Assembly (NCBI GenBank): GCA_905221605.1 | Contig: CAJNDS010002762.1 | Span: forward strand, 84,501 to 148,500 | Length of the DNA stretch: 64,000 bases | Source: Symbiodinium natans | Lineage: Eukaryota; Sar; Dinophyceae; Suessiales; Symbiodiniaceae | Direction of reading: 5' to 3' | Notes under the pieces: model-generated | The model's input: only the letters and a program-made list of their open reading frames with translations | What the model was told of the DNA's origin: nothing | Databases searched by the model: none | Position numbers and translations under genes: made by a program | Shown: positions 33,880 to 44,100 of the stretch, piece by piece | How the letters are laid out: the number at the start of each line of letters is the position of its first letter | Numbering within the stretch: the first letter of the stretch is position 1

Positions 33880-33976
33880 CTAGAGCCCCCTTGGGAGTTT
33901 TTTGTTATTTTTGTTTATACAAAACCCAAGAGGGCATTAAACAATAATTTTTGTTAAGGTTCTAAGGGGAGTATAG
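33880..33976 (+). mobile_element. Introner: TATAG-end element acting as intron 4 (intron 33876-33976)
   Basis: Ends CTAGAGCCCCCTTGGGAG and TTCTAAGGGGAGTATAG are imperfect inverted repeats. GTAC is duplicated (33876-33879, 33977-33980). The GT of GTAC serves as donor and TATAG as acceptor. Excision restores DDLLYRLRQHRNEAAD, completing the second SAP motif. The interior matches the copies at 10764 and 39478. Confidence 0.85.
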
Positions 33977-35015
33977 GTACCGGCTGCGGCAGCACAGAAA
34001 CGAAGCGGCTGATGTGGCTGGGAATGCGGGGAAGGATGCCGTGCTTGAGCCCACACCTAGGTCCACCTCGTGGCAACGCGGCTTCTCCATGCCTCCCACA
34101 CATGGCACACCTGGCAGACCCCTGCCTGTTTCCCCAGGGCCGTGGGCGAGGTCGGCATCAACGCCGCGCCACCGAATCCGAAGCAAGAGCCCAGCTCCGA
34201 AGGAATGGTGCAGCACTCCCGGCACTCCCCCTCGCCGTGTTCGCGGCAAGAGCGTCGATGCGCGAGGGCCAGGCACGCCCTTCAAGGCCCCAATCCCAGC
34301 CCAGCGCAGCAGCCTCGCCGCGCGGGGCGGCGCAGCGGTTCAGTCCCTCCTCACCCTCCGTCCAGAGCAGCTTGCCAAGGAGTGTGAGCGAATGAGCTTA
34401 AGCCCGCGGCAGTCGCCCCATGCCATGGCATGCCGTCTGGCGGCTGCCCGCCTCCGAGGGGAGAGCACCAAGGGATCACATGGATCACCCAGCTCCAGCG
34501 CAACGGAGCTGCTGGCGCGCTCCCCGCACTCCTTCTCCGGGCACGTGACCCAGATTCCCGAGAACCTCCCGATCCAGAAGCCCATGCCCATCCTTCGCAG
34601 CCGCTCTGCGACGCCCAGGAAAACCAAGACCCCTTCCCGAGCACCAACCCCTCGAAGCACACGCGCCCGATCCCCAAGCTGTTCCAAGAGACCTCGCAGC
34701 CTTCTCTGCGCAGCCCCGGGGGCAAAGCGTGGTGAATCTCCACCTTCCACGCCCCCCCGGCGCAGCGCACCCAGGTCCCCAGTGCCCTCCACAGCCTCCA
34801 AGCTGCCGCGTGAGAGGTCCGCCCCAAAGAGTCCGAAGAATCCGAAGAGGACCGGCCGCTCCCGCACCCCGCGGCGCACGCCCAAGGCTGGAGGCTGCCA
34901 TGCAAACACCTTGGCCGGCCTGCCCTGCCAGAGATCTGGCAAGATCCGGCCGGCCCAGGCGCTCTTTTACTATTGCGCAATGCACGCTCCCAAATGGAAA
35001 GCCCACGAGCGCTGA
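33977..35015 (+). CDS. SAP-domain, Ser/Arg/Pro-rich protein: exon 5
   Basis: Continues the frame of exon 4 after the introner. It completes the second SAP motif (YRLRQHRNEA), then has a third SAP-like helix pair near 34352-34460 (LRPEQLAKECERM), many SPR/TPR dipeptides typical of phospho-regulated SR-like regions, and a C-terminal Cys/His knuckle at 34896-34992 (CHANTLAGLPC then YYCAMH) resembling the C-x8-C..C-x2-H modules found in small zinc-binding domains such as DUF5763 (resemblance from memory, not searched). It stops with TGA at 35013. Confidence 0.7.
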
Positions 35016-35112
35016 TGTGAGCCCGGAATATCTCTCTTGTACAGGTAGGTCTTGAGCTCGGTGCACTTCGATGCATTGGAAGAAAGTTGCAAGGTTGCGA
35101 AGAGTGCACACT

Positions 35113-35289
35113 TGTCACTTGCCCTATTGAAGCTCCCAGCCAACTGCCGCTACCACGCAGGAATACCTCCTGCAGGAGATCTACGGCTTAGCAGATTTGG
35201 GCAAGGAGTGTGAAGCACTTGGCACTCTGTACAGCTTAAAGCTTCACTGTAGCTGCAGGATTGAGGGCCCCAAGAATTTTCGGATGTGA
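35113..35289 (+). CDS. Exon-like ORF, Leu/Cys-rich, unidentified
   Basis: After a TGA the frame reads TTQEYLLQEIYGLADLGKEC, then EALGTLYSLKLHCSCRIEG, and stops with TGA at 35287. Composition is protein-like and there is no repeat to explain the open frame. It could be the last exon of an independent + strand gene or an alternative 3' exon of the SAP-protein gene. Confidence 0.35.
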
Positions 35290-35976
35290 GTTACCGGGTT
35301 CCAGTTCACATTGCTATTGTTTGGTTGTACCTGAAACAGTGGCTTGACACGCTTTGAGCTGCCGAAGCGGAGTTCTGCCCTGAACAGCCCTTTATAACGA
35401 CGAGCCGACTCCGAGAGGACGACCCTGCGCACGACGAGACCTCCCGGGGGGAGCCATGTAGGGGCCCCCAGGAGTTCTCAAGTGTTCCGGTCGAGGGACT
35501 CGGGCCCCCTCAGGGAGGAATTCCCAAGATTTTTGTCTTGGGTTGTAGCCCCGTGTCCTTTGTTGGCTGTTTGTTTGTACCAATCTGACTGGGTCTACTC
35601 TTGTCCCAAAGTTGTTCAATCTTCATCGTGGGTCTGTGGCTTGAGAATTGGGAAACTTTCGTATGGCATCGCAGCTGGATCGGACCTCAAGGCCTCAAAA
35701 ACCACTGAGATGCCCATTGGGCCATGCCGCTTGGGCAGCGAACAAAACCTTCCATGACATCTTGGCATCTTTGTGCTACTTTAAACTCGATCTCCTCGAT
35801 CTCCTCTAGGTCCTCAACAGGCTGAACAGTTTCTTTAACTCCTCACACCTCATGCGTGGAAATCCGCCCCTAAATCTGTGCAAATGCTGATTCGTAGGCC
35901 GATGGCGCAACAAGAGGTCAAGGCCTATCAGTTTCTTTGTAAACCTCGTTCCCGAACCCTTGTAATCACCAAGCAG
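35290..35976. other. No gene recognised
   Basis: Short frames only. Confidence 0.4.
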
Positions 35977-36040
35977 TTGGGATGTTCGCCCATTATACTA
36001 ACAGCCCTTAATCGGGGCAGCCTTTGCAAGACATCTCCAG
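35977..36040. mobile_element. Partial or decayed hAT-like MITE
   Basis: The left end TTGGGATGTTCGCCCATTAT with ACTAACAGCCCTTAATCGGG matches the family of 55067. The right end is missing or diverged; a CCCTAAA tract follows. Confidence 0.6.
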
Positions 36041-36054
36041 GTTTTTTTTGCCTC

Positions 36055-36161
36055 GCCCTAAGCCCTATAAGCCCTAAACCCTAAACCCTAAACCCTAAAC
36101 CCTAAGCCCTAAGCCCTAAGCCCTAAACCCTAAACCCTAAACCCTAAACCCTAAACCCTGC
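36055..36161 (-). repeat. CCCTAAA/CCCTAAG tract
   Basis: About fifteen units directly upstream of the RING exon. Confidence 0.95.
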
Positions 36162-36166
36162 CCAAG

Positions 36167-36239
36167 GCGTGATCTGCCTCACAGACCCCCGCACCACCGC
36201 CATCCTTCCCTGTCGGCACCTATGCCTTTGCGAGGCCTG
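36167..36239 (+). CDS. RING-finger exon (E3 ubiquitin-ligase-like), isolated
   Basis: The exon reads VICLTDPRTTAILPC then RHLCLCEA, the C-x2-C...C-x-H-x2-C-x-C core of C3HC4/C3HC5 RING fingers like those of MGRN1/LUL-type ligases. The first and last zinc Cys are each split by an intron: CCCAAG|GC needs a T from the previous exon to make Cys, and TG|GCAGGG needs a C from the next exon. That implies a GC donor, common in dinoflagellates. RING domains recruit E2 enzymes for ubiquitin transfer. I could not find the neighbouring exons within a few kb; the downstream intron begins with a MITE and the upstream one ends in a CCCTAAA tract. It may be a live exon with long introns or a remnant. Confidence 0.65.
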
Positions 36240-36242
36240 GCA

Positions 36243-36331
36243 GGGGGGGGGTTTCCGAGTTTCAGAGGGTGCCCTTGCTGGGGGCCCTTATGCTAAGGGA
36301 GTCCTGCTATCATTTGGGGGGGTCTATATGA
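36243..36331. mobile_element. MITE of the GGGGTTTCCG family, right end lost
   Basis: Starts GGGGGGGTTTCCGAG and carries the family blocks CTAAGGGAGTCCTGCTAT and GGGGGGTCTATAT. Its terminal GTAAACCCCC-type end is absent. It abuts the RING exon's donor site. Confidence 0.65.
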
Positions 36332-39300
36332 AAGTGACTACTGCAAGGGCCTTCCGAATCGAGGTTTCAGAGGCGTGTTGAGGGCTTTCAGCTTCGAGCA
36401 TGTTGGGGGGTTTTAGGGGTTCAGCGGATGTGAAGCTTGAGTGACGTGATTCTTTCTGGGTTTCACGGTTCAATCTTTGCATCTTGCATGCTTCTTGCAG
36501 AGGAAGAGGTTGGGGAAGCCCGCTCTGTACGAGGCGGCATGCATGGACTTACCCAGATCTAAAATCCTATCCCTGAATATTCCCAAGAATCTCAAGACAC
36601 GAGAATTGAAGTTCAGACCTGGGGACATGCCCCGTTTCTTGAACTACAAGGCGCCCCAGAGTCCACCGAGACATCTACGAAACACCCTGCTAGAGCTGCG
36701 ATGCGGAGGAGTGCGCACAGCAGCTGTCCATCGGTGCGCAAGTGCAAGGACGCTTGAAGCCGTTGTTGCAAGTTGTAGCTAGCATGATTGAAATCCTAGC
36801 GATCCCGGTAGCTGTCGTGTTTGTTGTACCCTGACCTGGTATCCTCGAGGAGAGCCAATTAAAAAAGGGAGCAACAGCCATGAGTAGCAAGACCTGTGTC
36901 AAGTTCGCATAGTCCAGCAGGACTCACACCAACCTAGAACTTGCAAATGGAACACGCGTTGAAGTACCGTTTGAAGCTGATGCCGCGGCTCTCCCCCCTG
37001 TGCACTGCTCGTTGCTCGAACCCCTGCTTGTTTTACACGCTTCGCGTGTGCAGGTGAGACATGGTGAGACTGAGCAACAGTATTGCTAGGCCACGCGCCT
37101 CGGCCTCTGCCCAGCGGTGAGGCAATCCATATCAGAGATCGCAGGTGTGAAGCTTGTTGTAACACGCAGGCTCATGTTCAGATGTGTAGAAGGGGAGGAG
37201 GCGGGGCGGGGCAGGGGCGGGGGGGTGGCGTCGGGGCTTTATGCTACCCAGACACCTATACGGCCCGAGGTTTCGGCGGCGGACATAGCGCACAAAATGA
37301 GTTTCCTGAGTTTGCGCGACACTGGCAGGAGACACTTGCCCAATCTGCCGCGGGAGGATCGACAGCATCCAAGTTTTCGAGGTCAAAGCAGCGTAGCTGC
37401 CAGCCAGACCAAAGGAGGGCCTTGGGCACTTTGAGGCTCTCGGGCCTCGGGACCTCTGATGATCACGGCAAGCATATTGTCAGGCCACCCACAAACAAGT
37501 CCGTCATCGTAAGCCCCTGAAGTTCCGACTCGGGTCCCAGACTCCTAAGCCATGATAGGCCAGAATAAGCCTTAATAAGCCAGCACCAACGCGCTGAACC
37601 CACATGAACCTTGGAGCGGCGTGGAGTGCGGTAACACTGTAAGTGTCGCATCTTAGCCATATTGTGCCAGTGCCAAAAGTGCAGGCACAAAGCAAGCGCC
37701 GAGCCACTGGAGAAACGTTGCTTTGAATGGCTCGGGTCCTGTAGCCGCTTGTAGGTTCGACTAGAGGCTGGTCTCAGTTCTCGGACTGCTCAGGTAGGGG
37801 CTTACTGCGGCTCGCATAAGGTAGCCGGCAACACTACGGATCATTCTTGGCTAAGGGATGCTAAGAGTGATTCGCCAGGACTATCTGGTAGGTTCGTCGG
37901 CCGTCGTATTTTGCGACGCCGCTCTCACGACGACGGCCAAATATGTTCTGATCGCACCCCTCACTCCGCCTATGTAGGCCCTAGAATGGCATTAGGATGT
38001 AGGTATTGTCCAGAGATAACGGTGACTTCGAAGGCAGCGAAGCATGCTCGTTTTGGTTGACTAGCCGTCGTCAGTCGAACTGGTCTGAAAGCGATATGTA
38101 AGACTTCCACATGCTGGGGTCATGTTTCTGATGATCGTGGTGTGGCCTCAACAGACCCGGAGTGTGTCCAGCTTCATTCGCTGCAAGCGCCGCAGGGACA
38201 AGAGTAGGACTCAGATGTGAGGGCAGAAACAGACATTTGGCATGGGTATATCATACGGTGTGCCTCCCGCAACATCTACTTATTCTTGGTACTGCAAAAT
38301 TTGCAATTCGCATTTCTCTCGCGCCTTGTGAAATTGCGCATGCCCTGTCCCGCCGGCTAAACAATCGCAGTCTCCGCCCAGCTGCTGAGAACAAGGACCT
38401 GGCATCGGGTTCGACTGGTCCAACTTGAATAGACAATACTAGACCCTTTCATGGTAGCTGTAGCCCGGGCCGAACCACCCGTGCCTTGAACTCAGAATCT
38501 TTGTCGATTCAACCCGAAGGCCTGAAGAGCCTCCATCCAATACCCGTCTCATCCCTCCTCGCAAGACTCCAGAGACAGACACCCCAGAGCCACAGCGTCC
38601 TGGTTTTCGTCTCACCTTTGATTTTGAGTTGAAGCGTAGAGCCGTGAGCCCCACACAGAGAGGGCATTGCCAATTGTTGGCCCGTGGTCTGGACATTTTG
38701 TTTTGACGACTTGCCGATGCATGAAACGTTCGGCTGGGGTTTGAGTCTTTTGACTCTGCGTAGGCACAGCTCCCTTTTAATGAATACACACTCATGCCGT
38801 ATCACGGCGACTGCGCATTAAGACAGGAGCATCCATCTCAGTGGCATACCCTAAGGCCACTGCCACTCGAGCCTACCCTCAACTCCCTCAAGCCGCCCTT
38901 GTGGCGCTTACACGGCCTGCACCCAAACATCCCCCTCATCCGCAACACTCCCCTATAGCCGACTGTGGCACGTCACACGTCACATTATGTGACCCGCCAC
39001 TTTGCGCGTCCGATGCAAGGCCATGGAGACCCAGCCCCATCCAGGCAGGTTGCTCTGCGATGCTGCGTGCGTGCGACGTCAGCAACTGCATTAAGCCTTA
39101 AGTGCCATAAGCCAAACGAAGCCAAGAAAGCCAAAGGGAAGGCAAAGGAAGCCAAGCGAATGGCAGACGAGCCTGGAGCCTGCTCGCCAGATGACGCGGG
39201 CCACCGCCCGCGCGGCTGGCCAGGCTTCCTTCAGGCGATGCGTCCGCGCGCAATCCCCATAGCAGCCCTGAACCCCGATGCCAGCAGTTCCTAGAAGCCC

Positions 39301-39350
39301 TGAAGGGCCCTGAAGCATCCTGAAGCCCGGAGAAGCAGGTCCTCTAACAT
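36332..39350. other. No supported gene
   Basis: A GGGCGGGGC-rich patch near 37200. Frames of 80-145 codons exist on both strands without motifs. No tracts or TIR elements seen. Confidence 0.35.
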
Positions 39351-39477
39351 GCCCAGAACCATGCTCCATAAGCTCTAAGCCCCGAGATGACTTGCGCCTT
39401 TGTTCCAGGGCTCAGAAGAACTGGGCTCGCGTGGAGGCCTCTTCGATGATAGCAGGCGGGATGCTCTGCTTGAGTGA

Positions 39478-39576
39478 CTATATCCCCCTGGGGAATTATT
39501 TTTCTTTATTGTTCATATAAAACCCCAGAGTTCATGAAGCATATTGTTTTTTGTTGAGGTTCGAAGGGGAGTATAG
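39478..39576 (+). mobile_element. Introner-family element (TATAG-end family)
   Basis: Ends CTATATCCCCCTGGGGAA and TTCGAAGGGGAGTATAG, with a perfect GTGA duplication (39474-39477, 39577-39580). With the GT of GTGA as donor and TATAG as acceptor, the flanks join in an open frame (AGGMLCLSEGVLSS), so it may interrupt an exon of an unrecognised gene. Confidence 0.8.
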
Positions 39577-39643
39577 GTGAAGGTGTGCTCAGCTCGTGCT
39601 CAGCTTCCCTTAGTCAGCCTCAGTGCCTGACATGGTGGATGGT

Positions 39644-39721
39644 GGTTTCCGGGGTCCTTTTTCTAAGGAAAATCGATTATTTGGGGGTCTATATTAGGCG
39701 TCCCCTATTGTCGGAAGCCCC
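39644..39721. mobile_element. MITE of the GGGGTTTCCG family, internally deleted
   Basis: GGTTTCCGGGGTCC, CTAAGGAAAATCGATTATTT, GGGGGTCTATATTAGGCG and TATTGTCGGAAGCCCC match the family order but the left part is shortened. No clear target duplication. Confidence 0.6.
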
Positions 39722-40240
39722 AACATGTTTTTGCTGGTAGATTTGGGTTCATTTAGATTGTGCAGTCTGTGAGAGTTCGGCAGCCATGCTCATCGCAAAG
39801 CTGGGCGAGTGCCAACAGACTCAGGAGCCAAGCCTCACAGCTCACAAGCCCACAGCCCTCTGTAGTTGTTTTCTCCTTGGTTCCAAGAATCTCCTTGCGG
39901 GAAATGAAGAGAAGACGGCGCGTGGAGGCAGGCCTCGGGCCACCTGCGCGCAAATACCAAGCTCTAGGGATGCCAGCCGAGATCCTGGCGAGGCGAACCG
40001 GCCAGTAGACATTGCAGTGTGGACATGGGAATACAAACATCCTAAAACAAATCTGCTGGATGCATCCCTGGGTTCTGAAACCTGGTGCATCTAGGGGCCA
40101 CGGAGCGTAAATCTCCTGCACCCTCTCTCCCCTGCCTCCAACTTCATCAACTCCTCAACCACTCCCCCTCAACTCCCGCCATCTGCACCAGGCTTGCCAA
40201 GGGTGTCGGCGTCGAGGTCGCCGAGCGGAAGGCGCCCTTC
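39722..40240. other. No gene recognised
   Basis: Short frames on both strands, no motifs. Confidence 0.4.
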
Positions 40241-40345
40241 AAGCCTACGATTATCTATTATTACTATTGCTATGACTACTATTATATTATTATTAAATAT
40301 TACGATTATTATCACTATTTTTATTGAAGAGAACTTTTCTGGCAC
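40241..40345. repeat. TTA/CTA trinucleotide microsatellite
   Basis: Degenerate TATTATTAC units. A complementary-type ATA/AAT tract lies at 40554-40662, so the two can pair as an imperfect inverted repeat. Confidence 0.8.
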
Positions 40346-40553
40346 TTCTTGGCTTTTTGGGGGTTCCTGTCTCCAGCAACTCAGCTGCAGGCGAGGCAAG
40401 TTCAGGTCTTACCAAGCCTGCACATCCTGCAGGGGTCCTCTCCCAACGCCACGCGCAGGCTGAACCTCTGAAGCAGGTCCCCAGAACGAGAAAAAGGAGC
40501 TTGTCCCGTGGACCCTTTTATCTCCGGCAGCTCCCAACTTCTGCTCACTGACT

Positions 40554-40662
40554 AACAATGACAACCATAATAGTAATCATAATAGCAATAGTAATAGTAG
40601 TACTAATAATCGTAATAATAATCGTAGTAAGAATAGAAATAATAAGAGTAATAATTAGTAAT
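40554..40662. repeat. AATAGT trinucleotide microsatellite, insertion site of the copia element
   Basis: AATAGTAATC-like units continue beyond the retrotransposon at 51290-51350, so the element inserted into this microsatellite. Target duplication TAAT: 40659-40662 and 51290-51293. Confidence 0.85.
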
Positions 40663-41116
40663 CCCTTGGTCCTCGTGAGGACCAGGGGCGGAGGGCGCAG
40701 GAGCGGCCATCGAAAAGAGGGATCTAAGGGAAACCAGGACTACACCCAGAAAGCCCCAGCTTCAACCAAACCCTCAAGACGGAAAAAACCCTGGACGGGG
40801 ACCACCGGGCTAGGGGGGGTCCGGAAGAGGCTAGACCAGCCTAAGCTAGAGGAACCACCCGGGAAACACCCCCCAAAACCCTCACACCCCAATCCAGGCA
40901 CGCACTTTTTCATGCTTGAGCCTTGAGCCAAAATCCAGTCGCAATGCTTACATATGCGGAGCTCTGCTCTCGCCTGTGCCGAAGCAATGCTTACATATGC
41001 TGAACGTCCTGCACACCTGTGCTGTAGCAATGCTTACATATGCAGAACATCCTGCACACAAAGGCATGGTGCCCTTCTCCACTTCAGCCTTCTCAGAGGC
41101 TTCCCTTATCCCAACA
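40663..41116 (-). repeat. 3' LTR (454 bp)
   Basis: Starts TGTTGGGATAAGGG on the - strand; the other end, CCAAGGG, lacks the usual CA. Contains three GCAATGCTTACATATGC copies about 45 bases apart, possibly regulatory in U3. Confidence 0.95.
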
Positions 41117-41128
41117 CTCCTCCTTGGG
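41117..41128 (-). promoter_or_regulatory. Polypurine tract
   Basis: CCCAAGGAGGAG on the - strand directly before the 3' LTR, the expected plus-strand priming site. Confidence 0.7.
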
Positions 41129-41145
41129 CTGTTCTCAGCACAGAT

Positions 41146-44100
41146 TCAGCCCACCAGCTCATACAGAGATTTTCGACCGTCGCAGTAGGCACACATGCCC
41201 TTTGCATCGATGTTCGTGTAGGCGCTCTTCAGGCCTTGACAATCTCCGTAAAGGTGGACGTGATCTCCCCGCTGAGATGCAAAGAAGGGGCCCCGAAACT
41301 TCACATAAGCTTCACGAGGGGTCTGAGTGTTGGCATCTCGTGTCCTTCGCCGCGTCTGACGTACAGGAGGTGGCGGTTCTTCCCAAGAAGAGGCCGACCT
41401 ATCCAGCGAGGGAACCGGACCGCGCCCTTCTGGAGCGGATGCAGGGCTGTGCCTTGGAGCTAGCTCAGGTGTCATAGGGCCATTCTGTCCCAAACCATAC
41501 GAACCCAGCTCCTGCTGCACAGCCTGTTGCAGTCGCCGTAGCCGCCGAGCATTCCTTGCCTCCGAGACTGAACAATCCCTCTTCAGAGCGTACCACTCGA
41601 ACAGCCACTTGATCGCCTCCCATGCACCAATCGCAGCCACCAAGCTGACAAAAACCAGCGCATAAAACTCCCAAGCAACACTGATTTGTATCCCTCCAAC
41701 ATCCTCAGCAGGAACATTCGAACTTCGCTTTGTCGAGGCTCCACGAGTACCCTGAACCAACCAACCCAAAAGCAACACCAATCTAGCTATCACCCCAACC
41801 ACCCCCGGTGTTGTAGTGTGTGCCGTTGCTGCAGTGCTGCCTGTTGCTGGTCCCGGCTGCTGCTCTCTTGGCGAAGTTGTTCCCAATCCCCACATACGGC
41901 AAAGCTCCAGGAGTCTTGGCTTCGAGAAGGCCTTTGTACCTAAGTCTCCTAATTGAGAAACACCAGGGATATGTCGAAGGGTAATCTCCTTGAGACGCAC
42001 CGCCTCACGAAGATGAAAGGCACGAACTCGTAGGTGACGAGTTTTCCAAGTTCCAGCTGCCTCGGAACACAGTCCTACAGCAGCCTGATTGTCGACGTAA
42101 AGTCCCAGGCGAGGAGGGTCCGGCCTGATTTCGGAGGTAAAAGATGAGAGTCCATAGACCATCTGGATGGCATTGACAGCCTCTATGAGCTCTGCCTCGG
42201 CAACAGACAGAGAAACCAGTGGTTGTCTCCCACATCGCCAAGATATGGGGCACCCCAGATAGCAAGCCAGCGAGCAACCGATGCTCCGCCCCCCTTGGGG
42301 GGCGAAGCTGGCATCACTGTAACCCTCCACATCATGGTTGTGGGTTGTCGGCTCGTAGAACAAGAACCAATCGGCCGTCGCCTTCAAGTAGCCCAAGGTT
42401 CTCATGCCGATGCGCTCCACAGTCTCAGGGTCCCTCACGCACAGACTGCTCATGGTGGCAACTGTGTGTATCAAGTCTGGCCGGCCCTTTGTTGAAAGCC
42501 AGAGAAGTTCGCCAGTGATTTTCTGAGCACGCCTCAAGGTCTGCTCGTCGTACTGCTTCTCATCAAAGTTCACCTCCCCCAGCAGCCATGACTGAGGACA
42601 TGGCGTCCCGTGACCATGCCCCTGAACATCATAGTGTCGAAGTACCTCAGATATGTAGCCAGTCTGCCCGATCTTGAAGCCGTTGAGCGTCTCGTAGATC
42701 TCTAGCCCCAGGAAACGAACTGGCTGTTCCATGGATGCCCATGTCAAATCCGAGGCCTTCCATTCTTGTGTGATCCACCCATGAGTAGCCGCAACGACCT
42801 CCTCCTCACCCAGATACAAGATGTCGTCAACATAAACGTTGACGAATGCCCGAACTTCTTCCTGCATCGTTCCATCTGGGCCAGGCGTCATGACCACCAC
42901 ACTCCAAACATTCTCATCCGCCCTGTGCTGTCTGAGGAAGGCATCCAGCTCTCCCACCTTGAATCGAGCTCGCCTCAGTCTGTTGTCCCGGAAGGTACTC
43001 CACAGCTTCGGAGAGCGCCTAAAGCCATAAAGAGCTCGGTCCACCCGAAATAAGCACTTCGCAAACGGTATTTCCGCCGCCTGGAACACCTTGGGAGGGT
43101 AAAGGCAATGCACCACCTCGCCATCGTCCATCGGGGCCAAGATGAAGGCATTCCTGATGTCTGTTCCTGCTGCCTTCCAAGGACGTGATCCACCTCGTTT
43201 GTGTGCGGCATGAACAATCATCGCCCTCAAGGACTCCCCTTGACATCCCCCTGCATAGCTGTCTTCCTTCTGACTCCTTCCCTCGAAGTTGCCACATATG
43301 ACAAGACGAGCCTTTCTTTTGAAGAATGAAGGCGACCCCTTCACCAACTCTCTTCCAGGATCATCAAGCAGCTCAGGATTGTCTGGAGGTTTTGCCGTGA
43401 AGACTCCTTTAGCCGGAAGTATAGATAACACTCCCGCCCTCTCAAGACGACGATGCTCCTCCTCCGTGAGGGGAACCAAGGCTCCCGCATCCAGCAGAGC
43501 CTTCATCTCCTTTCCAATGGCCTCCTTCCACCGCGGAAGGAATTGCTTCACCTCGTCAAGCTGTACAGTGTATACGACCTGAAGAGGACCTTCAAGGTTC
43601 TCCAAGACAGGCTCGACACCATGTTTCCCGTCATCATCCTCCACAAAGCGACATAGCCGGAACCAATCCCCAACCGAGTAGGTCTTGTAAACCTTCTGCG
43701 ACTCCCTTTGCTCCAAAGCCCTTTCAGCTTCCAACGTCGCCTGGTTCACACCCTCAAACAGTTCTTGATAGTCCTCCGGCACACATCGTCGTAAGTTGTG
43801 TTCCTCATCTAGCACACAGCGAGACCAATAGCGGCCATCCATCTCACCCTCTTGGTCCTCCACCAACCACTGGGACTCATCCATATCGTCACCAGCGTCT
43901 TCACCTCCAGCGGACTCCATCCAACCTTCAGTGGTTTCATTATCCGGAACAGCGTCAGTAGTTGTCGACACTGGTTCCACCAATCTGCTCATGCAAAAGA
44001 CGTTGCCATCCTCGCCACCCTCGTCGGCCCTAAAGACTCGCACCACAGGCGGTGTTTTTCCAACCACGCGTCGTTCAGGATGCCAGTCATCACCTTCATC

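Noticed and set aside
34340-35118. Antisense frames of 200-255 codons
   Set aside because: They are shadows of the GC-rich exon 5; the sense strand carries SAP and Cys/His motifs.
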